This document shows, piece by piece, positions 8,106 to 16,847 of a stretch of 25,470 nucleotides of DNA. Made by a program: the position numbers and the translations under genes. How positions within the stretch are numbered: the first letter of the stretch is position 1; each line of letters opens with the position of its first letter. The notes under the pieces were generated by a model. The model searched no databases and was not told where the DNA came from. It worked only from the letters and a program-made list of their open reading frames with translations. This stretch comes from CAMBDR01 sp046597185 (GTDB lineage: Bacteria; Pseudomonadota; Gammaproteobacteria; Burkholderiales; Burkholderiaceae_D). The stretch is from assembly GCA_046597185.1 (NCBI GenBank), contig JBKJLF010000232.1:1-25470 (forward strand). Direction: 5' to 3'.

Positions 8106-8852
8106 GTGAATACTCCTACTACTCATATGGCCGCTCACCAAGCCAAAATCATGGTCGTCGATGACGACGTTCGTTTGCGCGACCTGTTGCGCCGCTATTT
8201 AAGCGAGCAGGGTTACAATGTGGTCACTGCTGAAAATGCTGTTGCCATGAATAAACTCTGGATGCGCGAGCGTTATGATTTGTTGGTGCTCGATCTCATG
8301 CTGCCAGGTGAAGATGGCTTATCGATTTGTCGCCGTTTGCGCGGTGCGGGTGACAATACCCCCATTATTATGCTCACAGCCAAAGGCGAAGATGTGGATC
8401 GCATCGTGGGCCTTGAAATGGGTGCCGATGACTATATGCCCAAGCCGTTTAATCCGCGTGAATTGGTGGCCAGGATCAGCGCTGTTTTACGCCGCAAAAC
8501 GCCCGATGAACTGCCAGGCGCGCCCTCTGAAACACCACAAATGTTTGAATTTGGCCAGTTTGTGCTCGACCTCTCGACCCGCACGCTCAAGAAAAACGGT
8601 GAAACCGTGCCGCTGACCACGGGCGAATTTTCGGTGCTGAAGGTGTTTGCGCGCCACGCAAGGCAACCCCTGTCACGCGAAAAGTTAATGGAATTGGCGC
8701 GTGGCCGTGAATATGAAGTGTTTGATCGCAGTCTGGACGTGCAAATTTCGCGCCTGCGCAAATTAATTGAACCCGATTCATCTAATCCGCTCTACATTCA
8801 AACCGTCTGGGGCCTGGGTTATGTGTTTATTCCTGAAGGCCAACCGCGTTAG
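8106..8852 (+). CDS. ompR: OmpR-family response regulator
   Basis: DNA-binding response regulator of the OmpR/PhoB class, the partner of the EnvZ-like kinase encoded 16 nt downstream. The receiver domain has the acidic pocket in IMVVDDDVRLRDLL, the phospho-acceptor Asp in LLVLDLMLPGEDG, the conserved Thr in IIMLTAKGED and Lys in MPKPFNPREL. The C-terminal winged helix (LTTGEFSVLKVFARH...LDVQISRLRKLIEPD...VWGLGYVF) is complete. The frame is open back to ATG 8007, but the 33-40 extra residues (MSGLFMLIMLITYSLYG...) are hydrophobic and unlike the family. GTG 8106 (VNTPTTHMAAHQAK) or ATG 8127 are the sensible starts. None has a good ribosome site, so the start is uncertain by seven codons. Expected role: osmotic or envelope-responsive transcription control. 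Confidence 0.88.
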   Translation: MNTPTTHMAAHQAKIMVVDDDVRLRDLLRRYLSEQGYNVVTAENAVAMNKLWMRERYDLLVLDLMLPGEDGLSICRRLRGAGDNTPIIMLTAKGEDVDRIVGLEMGADDYMPKPFNPRELVARISAVLRRKTPDELPGAPSETPQMFEFGQFVLDLSTRTLKKNGETVPLTTGEFSVLKVFARHARQPLSREKLMELARGREYEVFDRSLDVQISRLRKLIEPDSSNPLYIQTVWGLGYVFIPEGQPR

Positions 8853-8868
8853 CGCTTGAATTATCCCT

Positions 8869-10275
8869 GTGCTCAAGTCTTTAAACAAATTGGCATGGCT
8901 GAAAAGTGGCTTGTTTTTGCGCACTTTCTTTCTGCTCAGCTTTTTAATTACCATAAGCCTTGGGATTTGGCTTACCAGCTATCGGATGGTGCAACGCACC
9001 CCCCAGGCCCAGCAATTGGCGGCGCAAGTGATTTCGGTGGTCACCATCACGCGCGCCGCCCTGACCCACTCCAACCCCACGATGCGCACCGAATTATTGT
9101 TCGAATTATCGAGCAATGAAGGCATCCGCATTTATCCGCTGGAAAAAACCGACCGCATCGGCCCCCTGCCCGACATTGCCCTGATGGAGCAATTGCAAGA
9201 TATCGTGCGTGGCAGTCTGGGCAAAGATACCCGTTTTTCCAGCAATGTGAATGGGGTTGCCGGGTTTTGGGTGAGTTTTAAAATTGATGATGACGATGAA
9301 TATTGGCTGATGCTTGAGCGCAACCGGCTGGAACGGGCCACCCGCTGGCAATGGGTCAGCTGGGCCAGCATGGTGTTGGCCTTATCGCTGATCGGTGCGG
9401 CATTAATCAGCCGCCTGATCAACTTGCCGCTCTCGCGCATCAATGCCGCCGCGCGCGCCATGGCCAAAGGCGGGGTGCCGGTGCCGCTGCCCGAAAGTGG
9501 CCCGGCTGAAATCATTGAAACCAATCGCAGCTTCAATCAAATGGTGAGTGATTTAAAACAGATGGAAGTAGACAGGGCAGTGATTTTGGCGGGGATTTCC
9601 CACGATTTACGTACCCCGCTCACCCGTATGCAATTGGAAGTGGAAATGGCCAATTTGTCGGATGCGGCGCGCGAAGGGATTCAATCCGATATTGCGCAAA
9701 TGACCGCCATTATCCGGCAGTTTTTGGATTATGCCAAACCCAGCGAAACCACCCAGTCGCGGCGCATGGATTTGAGTGCGATGATTGAAGCGGGAGTGCA
9801 TGAAGTGGCGCGCATCGCGGATGTGAAAGTGGCGCTATGCCAACTGCAGCAACAAGTTGAAATTATTGGCAACGAAACCGATTTGATGCGCGTATTCAAT
9901 AATATTGTTGAAAACGCCAGGCGCTATGGCAAAAGTGTCGGCACCCAAACCACCGAGCTGGATATCCGCTTGTGGGTAGACCGCAAAGCCGCCCTGCCGC
10001 GCGCCATGTTGGAAATTGCTGACCACGGCAGCGGCGTACCCGAGCATGCCATGACGCAAATGCTCAAACCGTTTACCCGACTCGATAGTGCGCGTGGGCA
10101 AGCCAATGGCGCGGGTTTGGGGCTGGCGATTGTAGACCGCATCGTCGCGCGCCATGGTGGAGAATTGCATTTAAGCAATCGACAAGGTTTGGTCATCCTG
10201 ATCAACCTGCCCGCTTGTCCGGCACCACGACAAAAAAAATCCTCCAGCCCGAACAGCATCATGCGCACCAGCTAA
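8869..10275 (+). CDS. envZ: EnvZ-like sensor histidine kinase
   Basis: Inner-membrane histidine kinase of 468 residues that phosphorylates the preceding OmpR. Layout: transmembrane helix 1 (about 14-37), periplasmic sensor loop (about 40-158), transmembrane helix 2 (about 161-183), HAMP linker (about 184-236), dimerisation/phosphoacceptor helix with ISHDLRTPLTRMQ (His245), and an HATPase domain with N-box NNIVENARRYG (344-354), G1 DHGSGVP (385-391) and G2 GAGLGLA (414-420). All kinase motifs are present. The start is GTG 8869; it follows ompR by 16 nt, so the two form one operon. The C-terminal 20 residues are a low-complexity Ser/Lys tail. It converges with the GH18 gene 11 bp away, with no visible terminator. 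Confidence 0.9.
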   Translation: MLKSLNKLAWLKSGLFLRTFFLLSFLITISLGIWLTSYRMVQRTPQAQQLAAQVISVVTITRAALTHSNPTMRTELLFELSSNEGIRIYPLEKTDRIGPLPDIALMEQLQDIVRGSLGKDTRFSSNVNGVAGFWVSFKIDDDDEYWLMLERNRLERATRWQWVSWASMVLALSLIGAALISRLINLPLSRINAAARAMAKGGVPVPLPESGPAEIIETNRSFNQMVSDLKQMEVDRAVILAGISHDLRTPLTRMQLEVEMANLSDAAREGIQSDIAQMTAIIRQFLDYAKPSETTQSRRMDLSAMIEAGVHEVARIADVKVALCQLQQQVEIIGNETDLMRVFNNIVENARRYGKSVGTQTTELDIRLWVDRKAALPRAMLEIADHGSGVPEHAMTQMLKPFTRLDSARGQANGAGLGLAIVDRIVARHGGELHLSNRQGLVILINLPACPAPRQKKSSSPNSIMRTS

Positions 10276-10286
10276 AAAAAGCCATT

Positions 10287-11342
10287 CTATTTATATCGCT
10301 TCCACCCGCTGCCCGGTCGCAGCCGCAAATCCCGCGCCGCGTCCCAGGTGGCATCGGTACGCCAGCCAGGCGTGGGGATTTGCAAATCCCATAAACCAAT
10401 CCCCGCGCCCAAAGCTTGCACTTCGCGAATATGCGAAACCGGGTCGGTCTCACGCCCGGTTTTACCCCATTTGTCGATCCATGTCGGTTGCCCAAACAAA
10501 ATTTGATCGGCGCGATAACCTGCACGCAAACCATATTGCAGTTGCCAACTGTATTTAAATAGACTCACGCCCCCTTCACACACGGGTTTATTGGGCGGGG
10601 TAAAGGTTTCTTCGCTGGATTCATAGAGATCCTGATAACCCATACTATGCAATTCATCGACTTGACCTGCCCAATCTTGCCACCAACTCATATTCGGCGC
10701 ATTGTGGCACGGGCTATGATAGGTATCGATGGTGAGTAACTTGCCCCGGGCTTTGAGCAGCGCCGATAATTCTTTGACAAACACGGCATAGGGCGCACGG
10801 TCGGCTTCAAAATCGCCCTCACCTTCCAGATCCAGATCGATACCATCCAACTGGTATTTATCCATTTCGGCAATCAAAGCCTGAGTAAACAGTGCGCGAT
10901 TGGTGGCAAAAGCACGCTTGGCCAAATCCCAATCCCATTTTTCACTGTTTTGTGAATTATTATAAACCGTCAATAATACTTTGATATTGCGCGCACGCGC
11001 CCAGTCGCGAAAACGCATGACCGACGCTTCACTGACCAGAGGGCCATTTTTATCGGTCGGTGCCAATACCAAACCCGTGCCATCGGATGAGGGGTTCCAA
11101 AATTGCAAACCGATGCGTGTCAAGGTTTGGCCGATTTTTGAATTGGCATGAATTCCGAATGCCGCCGCTTCCAGCGCATAGGGCGGCACCCAACCCATGA
11201 CTTGTGGCGGTGGCGGCGATAGCGCTGATGGTGGCGCTGATGCTGATGCTGGCGCTGATGGTGGCACGGCAGGCTCAGCGGCAAACACCAGCTGCGCGCA
11301 AACCATGCCCGTTAGCGCCAGCGCACAAAACCGACCAAGCAT
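10287..11342 (-). CDS. Secreted GH18-type glycosidase-like protein
   Basis: 351 residues: signal peptide (1-22, cleavage near VFAA), a Pro/Ala/Ser linker (24-47), then a TIM-barrel-like domain. DGIDLDLE at 166-173 matches the GH18 catalytic signature DGxDxDxE, with Glu173 as the proton donor. GH18 enzymes cleave chitin, N-glycan cores or related GlcNAc polymers by substrate-assisted catalysis. No chitin-binding module is present, and the domain is short (about 300 residues), so the true substrate is open. The start has a strong GGGGG ribosome site in the 10-nt gap behind the HsdR-like gene, so the pair is probably co-transcribed and may share its SOS-type control. Co-regulation of a secreted glycosidase with a restriction-like protein is unexpected. 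Confidence 0.8.
   Translation of the reverse strand: MLGRFCALALTGMVCAQLVFAAEPAVPPSAPASASAPPSALSPPPPQVMGWVPPYALEAAAFGIHANSKIGQTLTRIGLQFWNPSSDGTGLVLAPTDKNGPLVSEASVMRFRDWARARNIKVLLTVYNNSQNSEKWDWDLAKRAFATNRALFTQALIAEMDKYQLDGIDLDLEGEGDFEADRAPYAVFVKELSALLKARGKLLTIDTYHSPCHNAPNMSWWQDWAGQVDELHSMGYQDLYESSEETFTPPNKPVCEGGVSLFKYSWQLQYGLRAGYRADQILFGQPTWIDKWGKTGRETDPVSHIREVQALGAGIGLWDLQIPTPGWRTDATWDAARDLRLRPGSGWKRYK
11211..11274. repeat. GCTGAT/GGTGGC short repeats coding the GH18 linker
   Basis: Interspersed hexamers (GCTGAT, GGTGGC, GCTGGC on the plus strand) encode the Ala/Ser/Pro linker after the signal peptide. The period is in frame, so copy-number change would alter only linker length. Confidence 0.6.
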
Positions 11343-11352
11343 ATTTCCCCCT

Positions 11353-14300
11353 TTAAAAACTTTGATTCCACGCTTGCAGTTTCACCAATTTTACCAAGCG
11401 GTCGAGCAGTTCGCGCAATTGTGCAACAGATAATAGCTTCTTTACCCCAAACAGAGCATAGAATTCGCGCAAAAAACGACCGCGCAGCATTTCTTCCAGC
11501 CCGGCTTGATTGAGCGAATTTTCCATTACCGCATCGCGTATCCAGTTTGCCATATGCAATGCCTGCGCAGCCCAGGCTTCGCGCTCTACCTCATCCGCCT
11601 GAACCGCTGCCTCACCCAGGGCCAGCAAAAACAAGCCGTAATAAGCACTGGCATGACGCTGCCCTTGCAAAACAAGCGGAAACCCATGCACCACCCGCTG
11701 GCTCACTTGTTGTTGCAATTGGCATAGTGCATGGTATTGCTGCAAAGGCGCATCCGCTTTGGTATGCAGTTCGGTCAAACGACGCTGCACCATATCACCT
11801 AACACTTGTTGCGCATACGGGTCATCATTCATTTCCAGGCTAATTGAATTTTTCAAACCGATGCCGATGGTTTCGGCCGCATGGCGAATTTTATCTTCAC
11901 TCCAGCCAGCCATTTCTGGCTCGGTAGATTTATCCCGGATATAATCGACCACATAGCTGGCCCGTTCTTGCCGCACTTGCACCGCTTTGATCAGCGGTGC
12001 CACCGAATATAATTGCAAGCCGGGCTGCAAATCGGTGGCCATTTCGATATCGCGCCGCACGCCCTGCGCCAATTCGGAGAAAAACTGTTGCCGCTGCTGA
12101 TAGTGCTGTAAGCGTACCCCGGAAAATTCGGGATCATCATAAAACCAGCGCGAGGATAAAGCCAAACGCAAGCATTGGTCGAATTCACGCCAAAGCTGCA
12201 AAAATTGCTTCTGCGGTTCGGCCTGCGCCTGCAAGCTGATGCGCGCTGCGGCCAGATCGTCGCCATATTGATCGAGTTGTTCCAGCAATCGCGGCAAACG
12301 CTGGCAATGACTGCCAAGCGAGGCATATAAATCCTGAAGATCTTCTTGATCATAGATTTTTGCCGCTTCCAACTCGCTGTAAGAACGTAGCGCGATGTCG
12401 AGCGGCTTTAAAATGCCGCGATAATCGACCAGCATGCCATGTGTTTTTTGTGCGTGCAAACGATTGACCCTGGCAATGGCCTGCATCAAACTATGGCCTT
12501 GCATTAACTTATCGATATACAACACCGCCACCCGCGCCTGATCAAAGCCGGTCAACAAGCGATCCACCACAATCAAGATATCCAATTCGCCTTCGCTGGC
12601 AAATTGATTCAAGGCATTGTTCTCATACCATGGCTGACGCTTACCGACATGCTCGCGCCACCAATTGGCAATCGGGTCGGATGTATCGTCGGGCGCATCG
12701 GGCGGCGACATGATGATGGCGCTGGAGATCAAGCCGGTTTGATCGAGGAATTGCTGATAGCGAATCGCTTCGAGTTTGCTATTGGCCGCCAACATGCCTT
12801 TCAAGCCGAGATTGTTTTGTTTGAAATTGGCGTGAAAATGCAAGGCGATATCCCGTGCAATCAGTTCGAGCCGGGCATCGGACTGGTACAAGGGGCGTTT
12901 TTGACTCAAACTGCGTTGCCACACCTGATATTGCGCCGCAGTGAGGCTTTGCAAATAATGTTGCTGCCATTGCGCCAGGGCAGCGCTATCAATTTCCAGC
13001 TCTGGCACCCGTTCTTCATAGATTAAGGGTGTGACCATTTGGTCTTGCAATGCCCGTTGCATGGTATAGCTGTGCAAAATGGGGCCAAACAAACGCACGG
13101 TTTTTTCTTCTTTCAGCAAAGGCGTGCCGGTAAACGCCACCAGAGCGGCGCGCTTGAGTACGCGCCGCATGCGCTGATGCAATTGCCCGCCATGACTGCG
13201 GTGCGCTTCATCGACCAAAACAATCACTTTGTCGGTCGGGTTATTACACTCTTCCAGCAACAGCGCATCGTTAAATTTGTGTACCAGGGTGAAGATGATT
13301 TTCTCGTTGCCGTCACTGATTCGGCGCGCCAATTCGTGGGAGGTACGCACCGGCACTTTCACGCCCACACGACGCAGCCATGCTTCGCCAAAACTGCCGC
13401 TTTGCATGAATTTTTTGGTCAGTTGATCTTGCAAATCGATACGATCGGTCACCACAACGATGCTACAATCCTGCAAAACCGGATGCCGCCGCAAGGCATT
13501 GATGAGTAAGACCATGGTTAATGATTTACCCGAACCGGTGGTATGCCAGACCACGCCACCATTGCGCCGCCCGTCAGTTTCTACGGTGTCCAGCCGTGCC
13601 ATCAGGCGCTTGACGGCAAAATATTGATGGCTGCGTGCCACCAGCCTGCCATGTCGCGCGTCAAATAAAACCGAGGATTGAACGATGTCGAGCAAGCGTT
13701 GCGGATGCAACATGCCAATCACAAGTTGGTCGGCTGCGCTTACGGCACTATCACAATATGCTTGCAAGGCCTGCCTGAGCGCAGGCTTTTGTGCAGCAAA
13801 CATGGTTTTGGCCACCGAGGCGGGTAATTCGGCCTGTTTGTATTGCTGCAAATTTTGACTGGTCCAACCTTCTTCGCGCCAACGGGTCCAAAATTTAGGG
13901 GCAGTTTGCCAGGTGCCATATGCGCCGCTGCTTTGATCGAGCGCCACATACAATGGGGCACAGGCATACAGATTCGGGATGCTTTGTTGCTGATCCAAAT
14001 GGCTGGCGATGCCCGCTTCCACGCTCTCGCGCAGTGCAATCAAACACAGAGGAAGGCCGTTGACAAAACAGACCAGATCGATTTCAGACTTGAGCGAGCC
14101 ATGCTGGTCATGCATGAGAAAACACTCGCTCACTTCAAATTGGTTATTTTTAAAATTCGCCCAATCGATCAGCGGCACGGTTAACGGCACTTTTTGCCCG
14201 GTCGGCGTTAAATCATGCGTACCGATCCCGCTCTGCAGTTTTTCCAGCCATGCCTGGCCAGATTGCAGCCAATTCCCCGCCTTGACATCCGACTTGAGCT

Positions 14301-14565
14301 CGCGCATCACTTGCTCAAATAAGGCGGGGGTGAGTGTATGAGGTTGGCCCAGATAGCTGACACGCTGCCGCTGCAAGAATTGCAATAAGGAAGACGGCAA
14401 CCAGGGTGATGTCAGATCGGCGCGTCTTTCCAGACAAGCCACAGGCGACAGGTATTGCCAACCCAGCGCGCACAAGGTATGTAAAACGGAAAGGCGCAAC
14501 ACGCTGCTATCGATATGATGCGAAGGTGCAGGCGGCAAGGCAGGAGAATCAGGTAGATTTGACAT
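11353..14565 (-). CDS. hsdR: HsdR-like type I restriction subunit with degenerate nuclease motif
   Basis: 1070 residues with type I restriction HsdR architecture: N-terminal nuclease domain (about 20-240), SF2 helicase/translocase (about 300-760) and a helical C-terminal region. The motor motifs are intact: Walker A TTGSGKS (342-348), VDEAH (451-455), FTGTP (478-482), and further on LLTGFDQ and QAIARVNRLH. The nuclease domain keeps Asp163 in SEIDLVCFVNGLPL, but the expected E-x-K on the next strand (PLVxIELK in the family) reads PLCLIALR: Ala177 (GCA, 14037-14035) and Arg179 (CGC). The following QxxxY position also appears replaced (SHLDQQQS). DNA cleavage is therefore probably lost while translocation may remain. 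No hsdM or hsdS lies in the window. A LexA-type box is 73 bp upstream. No Shine-Dalgarno is evident before ATG 14565. Confidence 0.85.
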   Translation of the reverse strand: MSNLPDSPALPPAPSHHIDSSVLRLSVLHTLCALGWQYLSPVACLERRADLTSPWLPSSLLQFLQRQRVSYLGQPHTLTPALFEQVMRELKSDVKAGNWLQSGQAWLEKLQSGIGTHDLTPTGQKVPLTVPLIDWANFKNNQFEVSECFLMHDQHGSLKSEIDLVCFVNGLPLCLIALRESVEAGIASHLDQQQSIPNLYACAPLYVALDQSSGAYGTWQTAPKFWTRWREEGWTSQNLQQYKQAELPASVAKTMFAAQKPALRQALQAYCDSAVSAADQLVIGMLHPQRLLDIVQSSVLFDARHGRLVARSHQYFAVKRLMARLDTVETDGRRNGGVVWHTTGSGKSLTMVLLINALRRHPVLQDCSIVVVTDRIDLQDQLTKKFMQSGSFGEAWLRRVGVKVPVRTSHELARRISDGNEKIIFTLVHKFNDALLLEECNNPTDKVIVLVDEAHRSHGGQLHQRMRRVLKRAALVAFTGTPLLKEEKTVRLFGPILHSYTMQRALQDQMVTPLIYEERVPELEIDSAALAQWQQHYLQSLTAAQYQVWQRSLSQKRPLYQSDARLELIARDIALHFHANFKQNNLGLKGMLAANSKLEAIRYQQFLDQTGLISSAIIMSPPDAPDDTSDPIANWWREHVGKRQPWYENNALNQFASEGELDILIVVDRLLTGFDQARVAVLYIDKLMQGHSLMQAIARVNRLHAQKTHGMLVDYRGILKPLDIALRSYSELEAAKIYDQEDLQDLYASLGSHCQRLPRLLEQLDQYGDDLAAARISLQAQAEPQKQFLQLWREFDQCLRLALSSRWFYDDPEFSGVRLQHYQQRQQFFSELAQGVRRDIEMATDLQPGLQLYSVAPLIKAVQVRQERASYVVDYIRDKSTEPEMAGWSEDKIRHAAETIGIGLKNSISLEMNDDPYAQQVLGDMVQRRLTELHTKADAPLQQYHALCQLQQQVSQRVVHGFPLVLQGQRHASAYYGLFLLALGEAAVQADEVEREAWAAQALHMANWIRDAVMENSLNQAGLEEMLRGRFLREFYALFGVKKLLSVAQLRELLDRLVKLVKLQAWNQSF

Positions 14566-14637
14566 AGTGAATGCAGATTACGGGAGGCGAACAAGCATTT
14601 TACGCGACATTCTCCACTTTGGGTGTCGCTAAAATGA

Positions 14638-14657
14638 TACTGTTTAAAAAAACAGTT
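14638..14657 (-). promoter_or_regulatory. LexA (SOS) box upstream of hsdR-like gene
   Basis: The plus-strand sequence TACTGTTTAAAAAAACAGTT contains CTGT (14640-14643), eight bases, then ACAG (14652-14655), the exact LexA core spacing used in gamma- and betaproteobacteria. It lies between dinG (upstream, same strand) and the HsdR-like gene, with its inner edge 73 bp before ATG 14565. On the minus strand a TATCAT -10-like element (14639-14634) abuts it, so bound LexA would block that promoter. Because it lies 3' of dinG, it should act on hsdR and GH18, not on dinG. Confidence 0.75.
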
Positions 14658-14723
14658 CACGAAATCCGCAGCAAGGCGCACCCAAGCAAAATTGACGTGC
14701 AATAAAATGTGCATAACCCCGGA

Positions 14724-16832
14724 TTATGCACTAAAGAACGCTTGAATCTCGCTCAACTCACGACTGCGCTTAAAAGGCGGCAAGCTTTGCCAAATGCGTT
14801 TGCCGTAGGATTTTGAAATGATGCGCGGATCACAAATCATCAAGACGCCGCGATCGGTTTCATCGCGAATCAAACGCCCTGCCCCTTGTTTTAAGTTGAT
14901 AATCGCTTCGGGCAATTGATGATCCATAAAACCGTTAAGACCCATTCTTTCCATTTGCGCGACCCGTGCTGCCAAGACCGGGTCGTCCGGTGGGGCAAAA
15001 GGCAGTTTGTCGATAATCACCAGGGCCAGCGCTTCGCCACGCACGTCTATCCCTTCCCAAAAACTTTGGCTACCCACCAATACGCCATTGCCCGCCGCGC
15101 GAAAGCGGTCCAGCAATTCGGTACGCCCGGCTTCGCCCTGCACAAATAAAGGGTAAGGCCAGGCCCGTTGCGCCGCTTCCGCGCGCAGGCGCTCGGCCGA
15201 GCGCGCCACCGCACGCAAGGTGGTACACAGAAGAAAAGCGCGCCCACCCGCTGCTTCGATGACGGGAATGGCAGCATCGACCACGGCGTCGATATAGCCG
15301 CTTTCACTTGGTTGCGGCAAACCCGTGGGCACATATAAAATGCCTTGTTCAAGATAATTGAAGGGGCTGGGCCAGGAAAGTGCGGTTTCATTCTCCAAAC
15401 CCATGCGCTGGGCAAAGTGGCGGAAATCCCGTTTCACCGCCAGCGTGGCCGAGGTAAAAATCCAGGCGCGGGGCGAGCCTTCGCGCTGCTTGTTAAAAAT
15501 CGGCGCAATCGACAAGGGGGTGCGGTGTAGATGCAGCGATGAGGCATAGGCTTCAACCCAGACCACGCTTTCACCATCTGTCTGGTCAGGCGCGGCATTG
15601 GCATTGGATTGCGCTTGAGATTGCGCTTGAGATTGGGCTTGCGCCTGTGCGTGCTTTGAGGCACTTTGCCATTGCCCCAATTGCTGCAGCAACTCCAGCG
15701 CGCGGATGCGGCATTGGTCGATGGTTTCGGCGCGTTCGGCTTGTTGTTTCAAGGTTTCTGTCATCTCATCCAGCGCCTGGCGCAAGTTTTCCAGCACCGG
15801 GTAAAAATCACTGGAGGGCATGATTTGATGCGCCGCCAGTTTTGCGCCTTCTTGCGGCAGACACAGGCGTAACTGGCGCGCCGCCAACTCAACCGGGGCC
15901 ACCGCTTGCGGCCAATCGGCACCGTCACGCGCATGGGTCAAGCCTTCGGCCAGCACATCACGACATAATTCCAGCATTTGGGCGGTCGATACCGTTACAC
16001 CAAAAAACAGGCTGGCGGTATCGTGCAACTGGTGGGCTTCATCAAAAATAATGGTATTGGCACTGGGTAGCAATTCCGCCACACCGGTATCTTTGAGTGC
16101 CACATCGGCAAAAAACAAATGATGGTTGACCACCACCACATCGGCTTGCTGGGCTTCTTTGCGCGCCTTCATGACAAAGCAATCCTGATAATATTGGCAT
16201 TCTGCGCCCAGGCAATTATCACGGGTCGAGGTCACGCTATTCCAGATCAGCGCGTTTTCCGGCACTTTGGCCAGTTCGGCCTTGTCACCACTTTTGGTGG
16301 TGAGCATAAAGCGTTTGATTTCACGCAGATAACTGACATCTTCGCGCGAACTCAAGCGCCCGTTTTGCGACATCCGCTCCAGATGAAAATGACAGGCGTA
16401 ATTGGCACGGCCTTTCAATAACGCTACCGAAACTGGCACTTTCAGGGCTTTGCGCACGGTGGGAATATCGCGCAAAAACAATTGATCCTGCAAGTTTTTG
16501 GTGCCGGTCGACACAATCACCTTGCCGCCCCAGGTGAGAGCCGGCACCAGATAGGCAAAAGTTTTACCAGTGCCCGTGCCCGCTTCCGCCACCAGCGTGG
16601 TTTGCGTGGCAATCGCATGGCCGATGGCCTTGGCCATATCAATTTGCGACTGGCGCGCGCGAAAACCTTGCACCGCTTCAGCCAGCGGGCCGGTTTCAGA
16701 AAATAATTGTTCGATCTCGCCATCGTACTGCCCCGCGACGGTGGCAGCAGCGGTGGCGGCAATATCGGGGGCAAACTCACCGGGAGCCGGATTGGCCGGA
16801 TTGGCTGGATTAGCCGAAGTGTCAGAAGTCAA
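14724..16832 (-). CDS. DinG/YoaA-family ATP-dependent DNA helicase (Fe-S XPD-like)
   Basis: 702-residue SF2 helicase that unwinds DNA 5'-to-3' with a 4Fe-4S cluster. Motifs: GFRARQSQIDMA (57-67), Walker A EAGTGTGKT (83-91), cluster cysteines Cys147, Cys207, Cys212 and Cys218, DEAH (264-267), the SQSFWEGIDVRG motif and the QGAGRLIR arginine-finger motif. The overall pattern is closer to YoaA than to E. coli DinG proper. The start appears to be TTG 16832, 15 nt after the DUF465 stop; no better ATG/GTG exists before the helicase domain. The N-terminus carries an (AsnProAla)3 tandem repeat (plus strand about 16788-16814). A Gln/Ala/Ser low-complexity insert (394-413) interrupts the region after motif II. 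Expected role: resolving replication or transcription obstacles and R-loops. Confidence 0.9.
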   Translation of the reverse strand: MTSDTSANPANPANPAPGEFAPDIAATAAATVAGQYDGEIEQLFSETGPLAEAVQGFRARQSQIDMAKAIGHAIATQTTLVAEAGTGTGKTFAYLVPALTWGGKVIVSTGTKNLQDQLFLRDIPTVRKALKVPVSVALLKGRANYACHFHLERMSQNGRLSSREDVSYLREIKRFMLTTKSGDKAELAKVPENALIWNSVTSTRDNCLGAECQYYQDCFVMKARKEAQQADVVVVNHHLFFADVALKDTGVAELLPSANTIIFDEAHQLHDTASLFFGVTVSTAQMLELCRDVLAEGLTHARDGADWPQAVAPVELAARQLRLCLPQEGAKLAAHQIMPSSDFYPVLENLRQALDEMTETLKQQAERAETIDQCRIRALELLQQLGQWQSASKHAQAQAQSQAQSQAQSNANAAPDQTDGESVVWVEAYASSLHLHRTPLSIAPIFNKQREGSPRAWIFTSATLAVKRDFRHFAQRMGLENETALSWPSPFNYLEQGILYVPTGLPQPSESGYIDAVVDAAIPVIEAAGGRAFLLCTTLRAVARSAERLRAEAAQRAWPYPLFVQGEAGRTELLDRFRAAGNGVLVGSQSFWEGIDVRGEALALVIIDKLPFAPPDDPVLAARVAQMERMGLNGFMDHQLPEAIINLKQGAGRLIRDETDRGVLMICDPRIISKSYGKRIWQSLPPFKRSRELSEIQAFFSA
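15608..15643. repeat. 12-bp tandem repeat inside the DinG/YoaA gene
   Basis: ATTGCGCTTGAG is present twice exactly (15608-15619, 15620-15631), followed by a diverged third copy (15632-15643). In the minus-strand frame it encodes a Ser-Gln-Ala-Gln array in a non-conserved surface insert, so slippage would keep the frame. Confidence 0.75.
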
Positions 16833-16847
16833 AATAAGCTACCCGAT

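Noticed and set aside
10276..10286. Terminator between convergent envZ and GH18 genes
   Set aside because: Only a short A-run is present with no stem.
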